The position numbers and the translations under genes are program-made. From NCBI GenBank assembly GCA_903911145.1, contig CAIWCD010000044.1:1-64000 (forward strand): a stretch of DNA of 64,000 bases, in the 5' to 3' direction. Positions 37,162-45,934 of the stretch are shown here, one piece after another (positions within the stretch are counted from its first letter, which is position 1; the number at the start of each line of letters is the position of its first letter). The DNA comes from an uncultured delta proteobacterium. Lineage in GTDB: Bacteria; Myxococcota; Myxococcia; Myxococcales; 40CM-4-68-19. Under the pieces are notes generated by a model. The model was given only the letters and a program-made list of their open reading frames with translations. It searched no databases and had not been told where the DNA came from.

Positions 37162-38412
37162 TCAGACGACCCAGCTGTCGCTCAGCGATTCCTTTTCCGC
37201 CTGCAGCGTGGTCGTGCGTAGCAGCCTCTCTCTGGCGATCCGATCGACCATCTCCTGCACGATCGGATTGGGCCGCACCACCTCGTTGAAAGCGCCCGGC
37301 GGCAGCTCGAGCAGCTCGGTGTGGGTCAGCGCGCGCACCGTCGCGGTGCAGGGCGTTCCGAAGAGCAGTGAGATTTCGCCAAAGTGATCTCCCTCGCGCA
37401 GCGGCGGATAGACGTGCCGCGTCCCGTCTGCGCTCGCGTGGGACACTTCGCACTGGCCGCGCAGGATGACGAAGAAGCCCGCGCCCGGCTTGTCCTGCTC
37501 GAGGATCGGCGTGCGCGGCTCGAGGCTGCGCAGCGTGAAGCGCGCGGCGATCGTGCGGCGATCCTCGAAGGAGAAGGAGCGGAACAGCGGGCTCGCTGCG
37601 AGGAGATTCGAGAGCAGGCGGTCCTGATAGAAGCGGTGGATGACGCGATCGATCTCGGGATGCAGCGACGACAGCGTCGTCAGCACGACGCGATCGATCT
37701 CGAAGAGCAGGCCGTCCTGCGCAGCGACGACCGTGGCCAGGCGCGGCGTGCCCGCGACGAGCGCCATCTCGCCGAAGAAGCTCCCCTCGGGCAGGCTCGC
37801 GAGGTGTCTCTGCTCTCCCGTCGACTCCTCGCGCACGACGTTCACCATCCCCTGCACGACGACGAACATCGAATCGCCGGGGGAGCCTTCGCGAACGATC
37901 ACCTCACCGGCCTTCATCCGGCGCCGCTTGAGCGTGGCCATCAGCGAGATGAACGACCCCTCGTCGAGCATGGAAAAGAGCGGGTTGCTGTGCGCGGGTT
38001 GCGGCCTGACCTGCACAGCACCGCGCGGGATCCCGGGGCTCGAGACCATGCTCGCCGGAAGCGGACGCGCGTGGGCTCCGCCATCGGCGCTGCGCGCATA
38101 GAGCTTCGCGAGCGCCACCTGCGTCTCGGCATGCTTCGGATCGACATCGAGAATGATGCGCGAGAACGCGATGGCCTTGAGCAGCTCGCCCTTGAGCGCG
38201 TAGTGGCCCGCGATCTTCTGCAGCTCGCGGATTGCCTCGTCCTTGCGCCCGAGCTTGACCAGCAGCTCAGCGAGTCGGTGGCGCAGCTCGAAGTCGCGAG
38301 ACTCCAGCTTGCAGGCGAGGGAGAGCTCTGCGGCGGCCTCCTCGAGGTTCCCAGCCTCGAGAGCCGAAGCAGCGCGGGCCTTGTGGGCGCGGAGCTGATG
38401 TTGAGTGGGCAC
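37162..38412 (-). CDS. TPR protein with two cyclic-nucleotide-binding domains
   Basis: About 416 residues from GTG 38412. Residues 1-105 are TPR-like helices (for example GNLEEAAAELSLACKLESRD). Two cNMP domains follow. The first has LPEGSFFGEMALVAGTPRLATV with the phosphate-binding Arg. The second has LREGDHFGEISLLFGTPCTATV, where Cys replaces that Arg, so it may not bind nucleotide. There is no DNA-binding domain, unlike CRP, so it must act through protein contacts. Its position between cphB and cphA suggests it links cAMP or cGMP to storage metabolism. The start codon is not certain. Confidence 0.87.
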   Translation of the reverse strand: MPTQHQLRAHKARAASALEAGNLEEAAAELSLACKLESRDFELRHRLAELLVKLGRKDEAIRELQKIAGHYALKGELLKAIAFSRIILDVDPKHAETQVALAKLYARSADGGAHARPLPASMVSSPGIPRGAVQVRPQPAHSNPLFSMLDEGSFISLMATLKRRRMKAGEVIVREGSPGDSMFVVVQGMVNVVREESTGEQRHLASLPEGSFFGEMALVAGTPRLATVVAAQDGLLFEIDRVVLTTLSSLHPEIDRVIHRFYQDRLLSNLLAASPLFRSFSFEDRRTIAARFTLRSLEPRTPILEQDKPGAGFFVILRGQCEVSHASADGTRHVYPPLREGDHFGEISLLFGTPCTATVRALTHTELLELPPGAFNEVVRPNPIVQEMVDRIARERLLRTTTLQAEKESLSDSWVV

Positions 38413-38487
38413 GCGTCGACAGTACCGCAACAGCCACGCAAGACAGCAGTCGGATAGAGAGCCGGTGAGGCGCTGTCGGCGTTGCGT

Positions 38488-39315
38488 CTACCCCTGCGCT
38501 GCGAGCGCCTCGCGCGTGTGCAGATTGAACGAGCCGCCGTGCGTGAGGACGTGGACGCGGATGTTCGTCAGGCAGATCGGCTCGCCCATTCCTGCTTCGG
38601 CCATCGAGGAGTGGGTCAGCGAGCCGGCGTCGACGATGGTGATCGCGCCCGCGCCGACGACCTCGATGCGATCGTTGCCGTCGATGAACGCCGCGGTGTC
38701 CTCGTCGAGGCCGATGCCGATCGCGAAGGGATTGTAGGCGAGCGCGGTGAGCAGTCGGCCGAGCCGGTCGCGCTGGCGGAAATGCTGATCGATGATCACG
38801 CGATTGGTCAGGCCCAGCCCGGGCGCGAGCGTCGCCATGCCCGCGTGCGGCGTCGGCCCTTCGCCGCCCATCGCGATCATATGCTCGCTGAGAATGGCCG
38901 CTCCCGCCGAGGTTCCGCCGACCGCGACGCCGCGCGCGTTGGCCCGACGGATCGCTTTGGCCACCGGTGTGCCGCCAAGCACGGTCGAGATGCGCAGCTG
39001 GTTGCCGCCGGTGAGAAAGACGCCCGTGGCCTCGTCGAGCTTCTTCAGCCAGTCTTCGCGATCGGTCTCGCGCCGCTCGCTCCATGGGAGCGCCGTTGCG
39101 TCGGCTGCGCCGAGAGAATCGAAGAGCCGCTCATAGCGACGTCCGGTATCGGCGAGGCTGGAGGCCGTCGGGACGATGGCGATGCGCGCGCGCTTCCCGC
39201 CGCTCACCTCGAGGAACCTGCGCAGGATACCGGCAGGACCTTCTTTGTCCTCGGCGCCGCCGACAGGAACGATGTACCCGCGCTTGGCGTCCGCGGCGAC
39301 CTTGGATGGGCTCAC
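38488..39315 (-). CDS. cphB: Cyanophycinase
   Basis: CphB is an S51-family serine peptidase that cuts cyanophycin to beta-Asp-Arg dipeptides. The 275 residues match the cytoplasmic form, with no signal peptide. Motifs are VPVGGAEDKEG, IVPTASS, FLTGGNQLR and the nucleophile Ser136 in GGTSAGAAIL, followed by GLGL and DQHFRQRDRLGRL. The start is GTG. It begins the cyanophycin array, 75 bp before the cNMP-sensor gene, and follows transaldolase by about 100 bp. Together with cphA it allows both building and use of the polymer. Confidence 0.95.
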   Translation of the reverse strand: MSPSKVAADAKRGYIVPVGGAEDKEGPAGILRRFLEVSGGKRARIAIVPTASSLADTGRRYERLFDSLGAADATALPWSERRETDREDWLKKLDEATGVFLTGGNQLRISTVLGGTPVAKAIRRANARGVAVGGTSAGAAILSEHMIAMGGEGPTPHAGMATLAPGLGLTNRVIIDQHFRQRDRLGRLLTALAYNPFAIGIGLDEDTAAFIDGNDRIEVVGAGAITIVDAGSLTHSSMAEAGMGEPICLTNIRVHVLTHGGSFNLHTREALAAQG

Positions 39316-39412
39316 GCGCGCGGTCTGTAGGGCAAAGGCGCGGCGCGCGCAAGCACCGAAACGTGGCCGGTCCGGTGGCGCGCGGCAAACTCGAGGTGCA
39401 ATGCGCGCTGGT

Positions 39413-40384
39413 TCACTTCGCCTCGTCGAGCTGCTTGCCGATCAGCTGCTCGAGATCGACGATCGCCTTGGTGAACCCGTCGATTCCCTCGGCGAGCTTT
39501 TCGGTCGCCATCCGGTTCTCCGCATGCATCTTGCGGAAGGTCGCCTCGCTCATCGGAATGCGCTCGAGCTTCTGCGCCTTCGCCGTCTCGACCGACAGCT
39601 TGCGCGGAAGAGTTCCCTCGACCGACAGCTCGCCGAGCAGCTTCGGACTGATCGTCAATAGATCGCAGCCGGCGAGTTCGGTGATCTCGCCGATGTTGCG
39701 GAAGCTCGCGCCCATCACCTCGGTCTTATAATCAAAGTGCTTATAGTAATTATAGATGGCCGTGACTGAAACGACGCCCGGATCCTCGACGGCGGGATAT
39801 GAAGCCTTCTTGGTATCCTTGAGATACCAATCGAGGATACGGCCGACGAACGGCGAGATGAGCGTGACGTTCGCTTCCGCACCAGCGACCGCCTGGTGCA
39901 TTCCGAAGAGCAGCGTCAGGTTGCAATGAATCCCCTCGCGCTCGAGCTGTTCGGCGGCGCGGAATCCCTCCCACGTCGAGGCGAGTTTAATCAGCACTCT
40001 CGCGCGCGAAATTCCTTCGGCCTCGTACATTCCAATCAGCTTGCGGGCCTTGGCGACGCTCGCGGCGGTATCGAACGAGAGGCGCGCGTCGACCTCGGTG
40101 GAGACGCGGCCCGGCACGATCTTGAGAATCTGCAGACCGAACTCGACGCAGAGCCGATCGATGGAATGCTTAATCAGCGCGTCGCGATCGCCCGTGCTCT
40201 CCTTGCGCGCGCGCGCGAGTGCCGAAGCTATCGTCGCGGCATATTCGGGCATATGCGCTGCGGCGGCGATCAACGATGGATTGGTCGTCGCATCGCGCGG
40301 CTCGAACTTCTTTGCCGACTGGATATCGCCGGTATCAGCGACGACGACGGTCATCTTCTTGAGCTGTTCGAGCAGCGTGGCCAT
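39413..40384 (-). CDS. tal: Transaldolase, TalB type
   Basis: Transaldolase moves a dihydroxyacetone unit between sugar phosphates in the pentose phosphate pathway. The 323 residues match the TalB class: [14 protein letters not shown], the DATTNPSL motif and the Schiff-base Lys in [15 protein letters not shown] lies just before the ATG at 40384. Codons such as TAT, AAT, ATA and TTA occur in a cluster (39720-39760, around [12 protein letters not shown]), unlike the GC-rich neighbours. It lies between the hybrid kinase and cphB on the same strand. Confidence 0.94.
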   Translation of the reverse strand: MATLLEQLKKMTVVVADTGDIQSAKKFEPRDATTNPSLIAAAAHMPEYAATIASALARARKESTGDRDALIKHSIDRLCVEFGLQILKIVPGRVSTEVDARLSFDTAASVAKARKLIGMYEAEGISRARVLIKLASTWEGFRAAEQLEREGIHCNLTLLFGMHQAVAGAEANVTLISPFVGRILDWYLKDTKKASYPAVEDPGVVSVTAIYNYYKHFDYKTEVMGASFRNIGEITELAGCDLLTISPKLLGELSVEGTLPRKLSVETAKAQKLERIPMSEATFRKMHAENRMATEKLAEGIDGFTKAIVDLEQLIGKQLDEAK

Positions 40385-40470
40385 GGCAACTCCTTCGCGC
40401 GGGGGCGCGGACTCTAACAGGTCGCCTCGCGCGGCGGTGAACCCCAAAGAGCGCGCGCGTGCATCTGCGT

Positions 40471-42450
40471 TCAGCGCGACAGGATCGAGGCGAGCGCGTG
40501 GAGAGAGTAGGGCTTCTGCAGCCAGCCGTTGGGGACCACGTCTCTCTGCTCGGCGCGCAGCTGATCGACATCGTATCCGCTGGCGAGAACCACATAGACC
40601 TTCGGGTCTCTGTGCCGCAGCGCCGCGAGCACTTCCCACCCGTCCATTCCCGGCATGCTCAGGTCGAGCAGAACGCAATCGATTCGTCCCTCCTGCGCGG
40701 CAAAGAGGGCCAGTGCCTCATTTCCGTCGCTTGCCTGCAGCACCTCGCAGCCTTGCCGCTTGAGCAGGCGCAGCGTGGCCGAACGGACGAGTGGATCATC
40801 GTCGACGAGCAGCACGCGGCGCCGCGCCGGCGAACTCTGCGCCGCAGCCTGCGCGGCCCTGACGACCGAGAGCGCCGTGTCGGTGATCGGCCCCCGCTTG
40901 CCTGCTGCGCTCGCGGCCTCCTGCTGCGCGCGCTCTTTCTCTTCCGCGCTGCTGGCGGGAATCCTGATCGTCACCTGCGTGCCTTGCCCGCGCTGGCTTT
41001 CGACCGTGATGGTTCCCTGCATGGCGCGAACGATCCCCTGCGCCGTGGAGAGGCCGAGGCCGCGCCCGGTGAACTTGGTGGTGAAGAACGGGTCGAAGAT
41101 CCGCTCGAGCGTGGCTGGTTCCATGCCGATGCCGTTGTCTCGGATCTCGAGCTCTGCCCAGTCGCGACTGTCCGGCGGATTCGATTGCATCCGGCGCAGC
41201 GAGACGGAGACGAGGCCGCCGCCATTCTCCAGCACCGCCTCGCTTGCGTTGCTCACGATGCTGCGCACGAGCTGCTGGAACTCCGCGCGATCGAGGGTGC
41301 AGGTCGGTGAATCCGACGCGCATGCGAGCTCGAGGCGCACCGACGCAGAGAGCAGCGGCCGCACGAGCTGCACCAGCGCGCGAATCTCATCGGCGATAGC
41401 CAGCGGTGTTCGCGCGGCGCCACCCTGTCCGAGGTAGGTCCGCATCATCGCGCCGATCCCTGCCGCTCCCCGTGCGGCCACGCGCGCTTCGTTGAGCAGC
41501 TCGAGCGTCGGCCCCGTCGCTTCTTCGCGTGCCAGATCGAGATTCCCCAGCACCGCCATCAGACGGTTGTTGAGGTTGTGCGCGATCCCCGCGGCCATCG
41601 CGCCGAGGCTCTCGCTCTTGCGGGCCGCCTGCAGCGCGCGCTCCATCGAAAGCCGTTCAGCCTCGGCCTGCTTTCGCTCGGTGATGTCCCGCGAAGAATT
41701 GAAGAGAAGCGCGCGGCCCTCGAGCTCCACGCACGTCGCCGTGATTTCGGCGTCGAAGGTGCTCCCATCCTTGCGCCGGTGGCGGCTCTCGAACGTCGCG
41801 GGGCGGGCGAGGAGCGACGCGATCGCGTACTCAATCTCGGTCTCTGTCAGCTTCGCATCCCAGGAGGAGACGTGCCGGCCGAGCAGCTCCTCGCGCGAGT
41901 AGCCGAGCAGTTGGCAGAAGCGGTCGTTCACCTCGACGAGGTGGCCGCGCTCGTCGAGCAGATGCACGCCGTCGCTGCCGAGTCGCAGGAGCAGTTCGTA
42001 TCGGTGCGCGAGGGCAGTCGCCTGTTCGTTCGCGCGCAGGGCCTCGGCTTGAGACGTGGTGAGCCGCTCGATGAGCGCACCCTGGCGAAGGCCGACCTCG
42101 ATCGCGGCGCCGAGGCTCGACTCGGCAAAGGGCTTGGTGAGGTATCCGACGGGCGCCGTGGCATTGGCTTTCGCAAGCGTCGCGGTGTCGGCGTGCGATG
42201 TCATGAAGATCACCGGTGGCCCGCGCCTCTCTCGGAGGATCGCCGCGGCCGCGATGCCGTCGAGCGCGCCAGCGAGTACGATGTCCATCAGCACCAGATC
42301 GGGCTTGAGCTCCTCGGCGAGGCGCAGAGCTTCGATACCGCCATCGGTGGCCCCTGCGATGGTGTAGCCGAGCCGTCGCAGCGTCGACTGCAGATGGGCC
42401 GAGATGATCCCTTCGTCCTCGACGACGAGGAGGCGCGCAGGCGTGCTCAT
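40471..42450 (-). CDS. Hybrid histidine kinase REC-PAS-HisKA-HATPase-REC
   Basis: This 659-residue soluble protein starts with a receiver (VVEDEGI, phospho-Asp in LMDIVLAG, Lys in LTKPFA), followed by a PAS domain ([20 protein letters not shown]), a HisKA domain with phospho-His in [10 protein letters not shown], a HATPase ([18 protein letters not shown]) and a second receiver ([26 protein letters not shown]). It overlaps the upstream membrane kinase gene by ATGA, so the two are co-translated and probably pass phosphate from one to the other. No DNA-binding regulator is adjacent. Confidence 0.92.
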   Translation of the reverse strand: MSTPARLLVVEDEGIISAHLQSTLRRLGYTIAGATDGGIEALRLAEELKPDLVLMDIVLAGALDGIAAAAILRERRGPPVIFMTSHADTATLAKANATAPVGYLTKPFAESSLGAAIEVGLRQGALIERLTTSQAEALRANEQATALAHRYELLLRLGSDGVHLLDERGHLVEVNDRFCQLLGYSREELLGRHVSSWDAKLTETEIEYAIASLLARPATFESRHRRKDGSTFDAEITATCVELEGRALLFNSSRDITERKQAEAERLSMERALQAARKSESLGAMAAGIAHNLNNRLMAVLGNLDLAREEATGPTLELLNEARVAARGAAGIGAMMRTYLGQGGAARTPLAIADEIRALVQLVRPLLSASVRLELACASDSPTCTLDRAEFQQLVRSIVSNASEAVLENGGGLVSVSLRRMQSNPPDSRDWAELEIRDNGIGMEPATLERIFDPFFTTKFTGRGLGLSTAQGIVRAMQGTITVESQRGQGTQVTIRIPASSAEEKERAQQEAASAAGKRGPITDTALSVVRAAQAAAQSSPARRRVLLVDDDPLVRSATLRLLKRQGCEVLQASDGNEALALFAAQEGRIDCVLLDLSMPGMDGWEVLAALRHRDPKVYVVLASGYDVDQLRAEQRDVVPNGWLQKPYSLHALASILSR

Positions 42451-44720
42451 GGGGTCTGGCTCCCTTCTGCAAACGCGAGTTCGAAGGCTGTGCCACCGCG
42501 GCGATCGAGCGAGAGGGTTGCATGCAGCTGGCGCGCGAGAATGTGCACGAGCTGAAGACCGAGCGTCGTCGTCTTCGCCACGTCGAGCTCTGGAGGCAGT
42601 CCGATTCCGTCGTCGCGGACGCAGAGCGAGAGCGTGTGCGGCTGCGCTCCCTGCCCGAGCGCGACCTCGATGCGGCCACTGCGCCCCTCGGGAAATGCGT
42701 ACTTCAGCGCGTTCGATACCAGCTCGTGGATGACCAGCGCGCACGGCACCGCGCGATCGATCCCCAGCTGTACGGGCGCAGTGACGACGCGGATCTCCAC
42801 GCCTGCTGCGGGCCGGTGGACCGCTCTGAGCGCGCTCACCAGCGAGTTCACGTAGGCGGCGAGGTCGACGCGCGCGAGATCCGCGGACTGGTAAAGCTGC
42901 TCGTGAATCATCGCCATCGAGTGCAGACGCTCCTGGCTGTCGAGGAGCGCGGCGCGCGCGAGCGGGTCGCTGATCCGCTCGGCCTCGAGCGCGAAGAGAC
43001 TCACCATCACTTGCAGATTGTTCTTCACCCGGTGGTGCACTTCCTTCAGCAGCGTCTCGCGCTCGCGCAGGCTCTCGCGCAGCTTCGCCTCGGCGAGCTT
43101 CTCCTTCGTCAGGTCGCGCACGAGGCTGTGCAGATATCGCTCGCCCGCGACCTCGAAGACGCGCGAGCTGATCGCGACCGGGAAGATCGTTCCGTCCTTC
43201 CGCACATGCTCCGATTCGAACTGGATGCCTCGATCCGCGACCGTCCGTTGCATCAGCGCGTCGATGTTCCCGCGCGTCGAAGGCGCACGCAGGTCGCGGA
43301 TGTTGAGCTCAAGCATTTCGGCGCGCGTGTAGCCATACGCCTCCTGCGCCCGATCGTTCATCGTCGTCAGTCTGCCGTCTTCGCGCATCACCAGCTCGAT
43401 CTCATTGACCCGATTCGCCAGCCCCTCGAGGCGCGCGTTCTGCAGCTGCCGCTCCTGCTCGTCGTGTTCGTCGTCGACGAGGGAGACGGTGCCCGTCAAT
43501 CGCAGCGGGCTCCCGGCCTCGTCTCGCTCGGTCGTTCGTGCGCGAGACCGCACCCAGCGCCAGTTTCCCTCCCTGGTGCGCATCCGATAGTCGACGTTGT
43601 ATTCGTCGGTCTGGCCTTGCAGATGTGCGTTGCGGTTGGCCAGCACCCGCGCGTGATCCTCCGGATGGATGAGATCGTTCCAGGCGGCCGGCAGCGAATC
43701 AAGCTCGCCGGGGACATAGCCGAGCAGCTCGGCATAGCTCGCGCTTCGGATGACTATGTCGGTGCGGATGTTCCAATCAAAGGTCGCGGCGGTGCTTCCC
43801 TTGAGCGCCATCGCGAGCCTCTCCTCACTCTGCTTGAGCGCCTGCTCGGTTGCGTATCGCTCGGTGACGTCGCGGCGGATCACCACGATGCGATCGCGCC
43901 CGGCCAGAGAGAACCGGGTTTCAAAGCGGCGCTTGCGATTGCCATAGGCCGCCTCGTATTCAATCGTCTGCACGCCGCTGGTTTCCGAGATCGTGGCGAG
44001 CGCGTGAACCATCTGCCGCGCGACGGGTTCCGCGACGAAGTCGGACACTTTTCGTCCGAGCAGCAGCTCGCGCGGGAGCGGCGTTTCGTCTCCTGCGGGC
44101 GACTGCACATCGAGGAATCTGCCCTCGAGATCGATGACCGCGACCGTGTCGGGGATCGCGCGGATCAGGGCCTGCGCTGACTCGAATCGATCTCGCTGAT
44201 CGGCGCGAGTCGCGTGCAGTTGTGCGGAGACACCGCGCACGACCTGCGAGACGAGGCCGAGGACAGTGGCGATGACGGCGGTGTTGAGGAGAGCCGTGCC
44301 GATCCCCTGCTGCAGCGCGATGACGGTGAACGCTCCGGCGACCGCCGTGGCCCAGGTGATGACGACGACGGAGTTGGTGAAGAGGAGCGCGGCCCAGGCG
44401 ACCGGTGCGCCGAGCGCGCAGAGGAACGCTGCGCCCCGCGGGCCGAGCGAGGCATAGGCGATCACGCAGCAGAGGGTGGGGATGATTCCGCCCGTGAACG
44501 AATAGGTGATGAGGCCGGGCTCCCGTCGAACCAGCAGCACCAGCGTGCCAACGACGATCAGCGAAGCGATCGCGAGCGTTGCGAACGGATGCTCGTTGCC
44601 GACCAGCAGGAAGAATGCGACGCCGAAGACCGGACCGACCAGCGCATACAGCACCAGCACCAGTCGGCGAAGGCCCGCCGCTGTCTCCGTCGAGGAGGTG
44701 GGGTGCATCCACGGCAGCAT
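42447..44720 (-). CDS. Membrane PAS sensor kinase of the HisKA_2 family
   Basis: From the ATG at 44720 the protein has 757 residues. Residues 15-185 hold about six hydrophobic helices, a MASE-like membrane sensor. Three PAS/PAC modules follow. The kinase part is HisKA_2 with EVHHRVKNNLQVM, as in light- and stress-sensing kinases, and a HATPase with HELVSNALKYAF and DDGIGLP. The ligand is unknown. The gene heads the pair with the hybrid kinase. The open frame continues upstream to 44933, but that part overlaps fabH and is not protein-like. Confidence 0.88.
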   Translation of the reverse strand: MLPWMHPTSSTETAAGLRRLVLVLYALVGPVFGVAFFLLVGNEHPFATLAIASLIVVGTLVLLVRREPGLITYSFTGGIIPTLCCVIAYASLGPRGAAFLCALGAPVAWAALLFTNSVVVITWATAVAGAFTVIALQQGIGTALLNTAVIATVLGLVSQVVRGVSAQLHATRADQRDRFESAQALIRAIPDTVAVIDLEGRFLDVQSPAGDETPLPRELLLGRKVSDFVAEPVARQMVHALATISETSGVQTIEYEAAYGNRKRRFETRFSLAGRDRIVVIRRDVTERYATEQALKQSEERLAMALKGSTAATFDWNIRTDIVIRSASYAELLGYVPGELDSLPAAWNDLIHPEDHARVLANRNAHLQGQTDEYNVDYRMRTREGNWRWVRSRARTTERDEAGSPLRLTGTVSLVDDEHDEQERQLQNARLEGLANRVNEIELVMREDGRLTTMNDRAQEAYGYTRAEMLELNIRDLRAPSTRGNIDALMQRTVADRGIQFESEHVRKDGTIFPVAISSRVFEVAGERYLHSLVRDLTKEKLAEAKLRESLRERETLLKEVHHRVKNNLQVMVSLFALEAERISDPLARAALLDSQERLHSMAMIHEQLYQSADLARVDLAAYVNSLVSALRAVHRPAAGVEIRVVTAPVQLGIDRAVPCALVIHELVSNALKYAFPEGRSGRIEVALGQGAQPHTLSLCVRDDGIGLPPELDVAKTTTLGLQLVHILARQLHATLSLDRRGGTAFELAFAEGSQTP

Positions 44721-44836
44721 CGCGTCACCCGCAGGGGCAAAGCCTGTGCCTTTCGCGGCGCAGGTTGGATCCGTTGCTTGCTCAAGTCCAACCCGCGCAC
44801 CGCGACGAGTCGTCGCGGCATTTCCAGGAGGGAAAA

Positions 44837-45907
44837 CTACGCGCGCAACAGCGCCGCGCCCCAATGGAAGCCTGCGCCGAGCCCGACAAAGCAGACCAGA
44901 TTTCCGCTCTTCACACGGCCGCTCTTGCGGCACTCGTCGAACGCGATGGGAATCGTCGCCGCGGTCGTGTTTCCATAGCTCTGGATATTGTTATAGACGC
45001 GCTCATTGGGGAGCGAGAGTGTCTTCTGCACCGACTCGTTGATGCGCAGATTCGCCTGGTGCGCGATGAGCAGATCGATCTGTTCCACCTCGACGCCGTT
45101 GCTCTTGCAGAGCGAACGAATCACCTCTGGCATGCGGGTGACGGCCATCTTGAAGACGCCGCGGCCATTCATCACCGGGATATGTCGACCGGCGCGATAA
45201 TCCTCCTCGGTGATATAGGGCCGCTGCGCAAACCCACCGGCGGGAACATAGAGGTCCTTATAGGCGCTGCCGTCCGAATGCATTTCGAAACCAATCAGCC
45301 CGCTCTTGCTCTCGGAGGCGCGCAGGATGCAGGCGCCGGCCGCATCGCCGAAGAGCACGGTGCGATCGCGGAACGTCGAGTTCCACGCCAGCTGCTCGGC
45401 CGTCGGCGCTTCGCCCCCGAGGCCGAAGAGATGATCCCACTGCGTCCACGGCATGAAGCCCGTGTGCACTTCTGCGCCGACGAGCAGGATGGTCTTCGCC
45501 GCCCCCGAGCGCAGGAGCGCGTCGGAGATCTGCAGCCCATAGATGAAGCCCGTGCACTGCTGGCGCAGGTCGACTGCGGGGATCGGCTTTAATCCCAGCT
45601 TGCTCTGGAGAATACCGCCGCAGCCAGGGAAGTAATGGTCGGGCGTCATCGTTGCGAAGACGATGTAATCGATTTCGTTCTTATCGATTCCCGAGTCGGC
45701 GATCGCCTTCTCGGCCGCGCGCTGCGCGAGGTCGGTGGTGGTCGTGCCGTCCTTGACGTAATAGCGCTGCTCGATGCCGCTGCGCTCTCGGATCCAGGCA
45801 TCGCTGGTATCCATCACCCGCGTGAGATCGTCGTTCTTGACGAGGTGTTCGCCGACGACGAAGCCGGTGCCGAGGATCTGCGTTCGCAACATGGAGGTCT
45901 CGCTCAT
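44837..45907 (-). CDS. 3-oxoacyl-ACP synthase III family (FabH-like ketosynthase)
   Basis: The 356 residues have the thiolase fold of FabH, which condenses acyl-CoA with malonyl-ACP. The triad is visible as Cys in DLRQQCTGFIYGL, His in LIAHQANLRI and Asn in SYGNTTAATIP. It is longer than housekeeping FabH (about 320) and has an extra segment near WTQWDHLFGLGGEAPT, so it may be a specialised synthase for an unusual starter unit. The acyl-CoA dehydrogenase gene is 27 bp upstream on the same strand. Codons like TAT-AAC-AAT-ATC are AT-richer than the neighbours. Confidence 0.88.
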   Translation of the reverse strand: MSETSMLRTQILGTGFVVGEHLVKNDDLTRVMDTSDAWIRERSGIEQRYYVKDGTTTTDLAQRAAEKAIADSGIDKNEIDYIVFATMTPDHYFPGCGGILQSKLGLKPIPAVDLRQQCTGFIYGLQISDALLRSGAAKTILLVGAEVHTGFMPWTQWDHLFGLGGEAPTAEQLAWNSTFRDRTVLFGDAAGACILRASESKSGLIGFEMHSDGSAYKDLYVPAGGFAQRPYITEEDYRAGRHIPVMNGRGVFKMAVTRMPEVIRSLCKSNGVEVEQIDLLIAHQANLRINESVQKTLSLPNERVYNNIQSYGNTTAATIPIAFDECRKSGRVKSGNLVCFVGLGAGFHWGAALLRA

Positions 45908-45934
45908 CGGGTCTGAATACACCCGATCGGGGGG

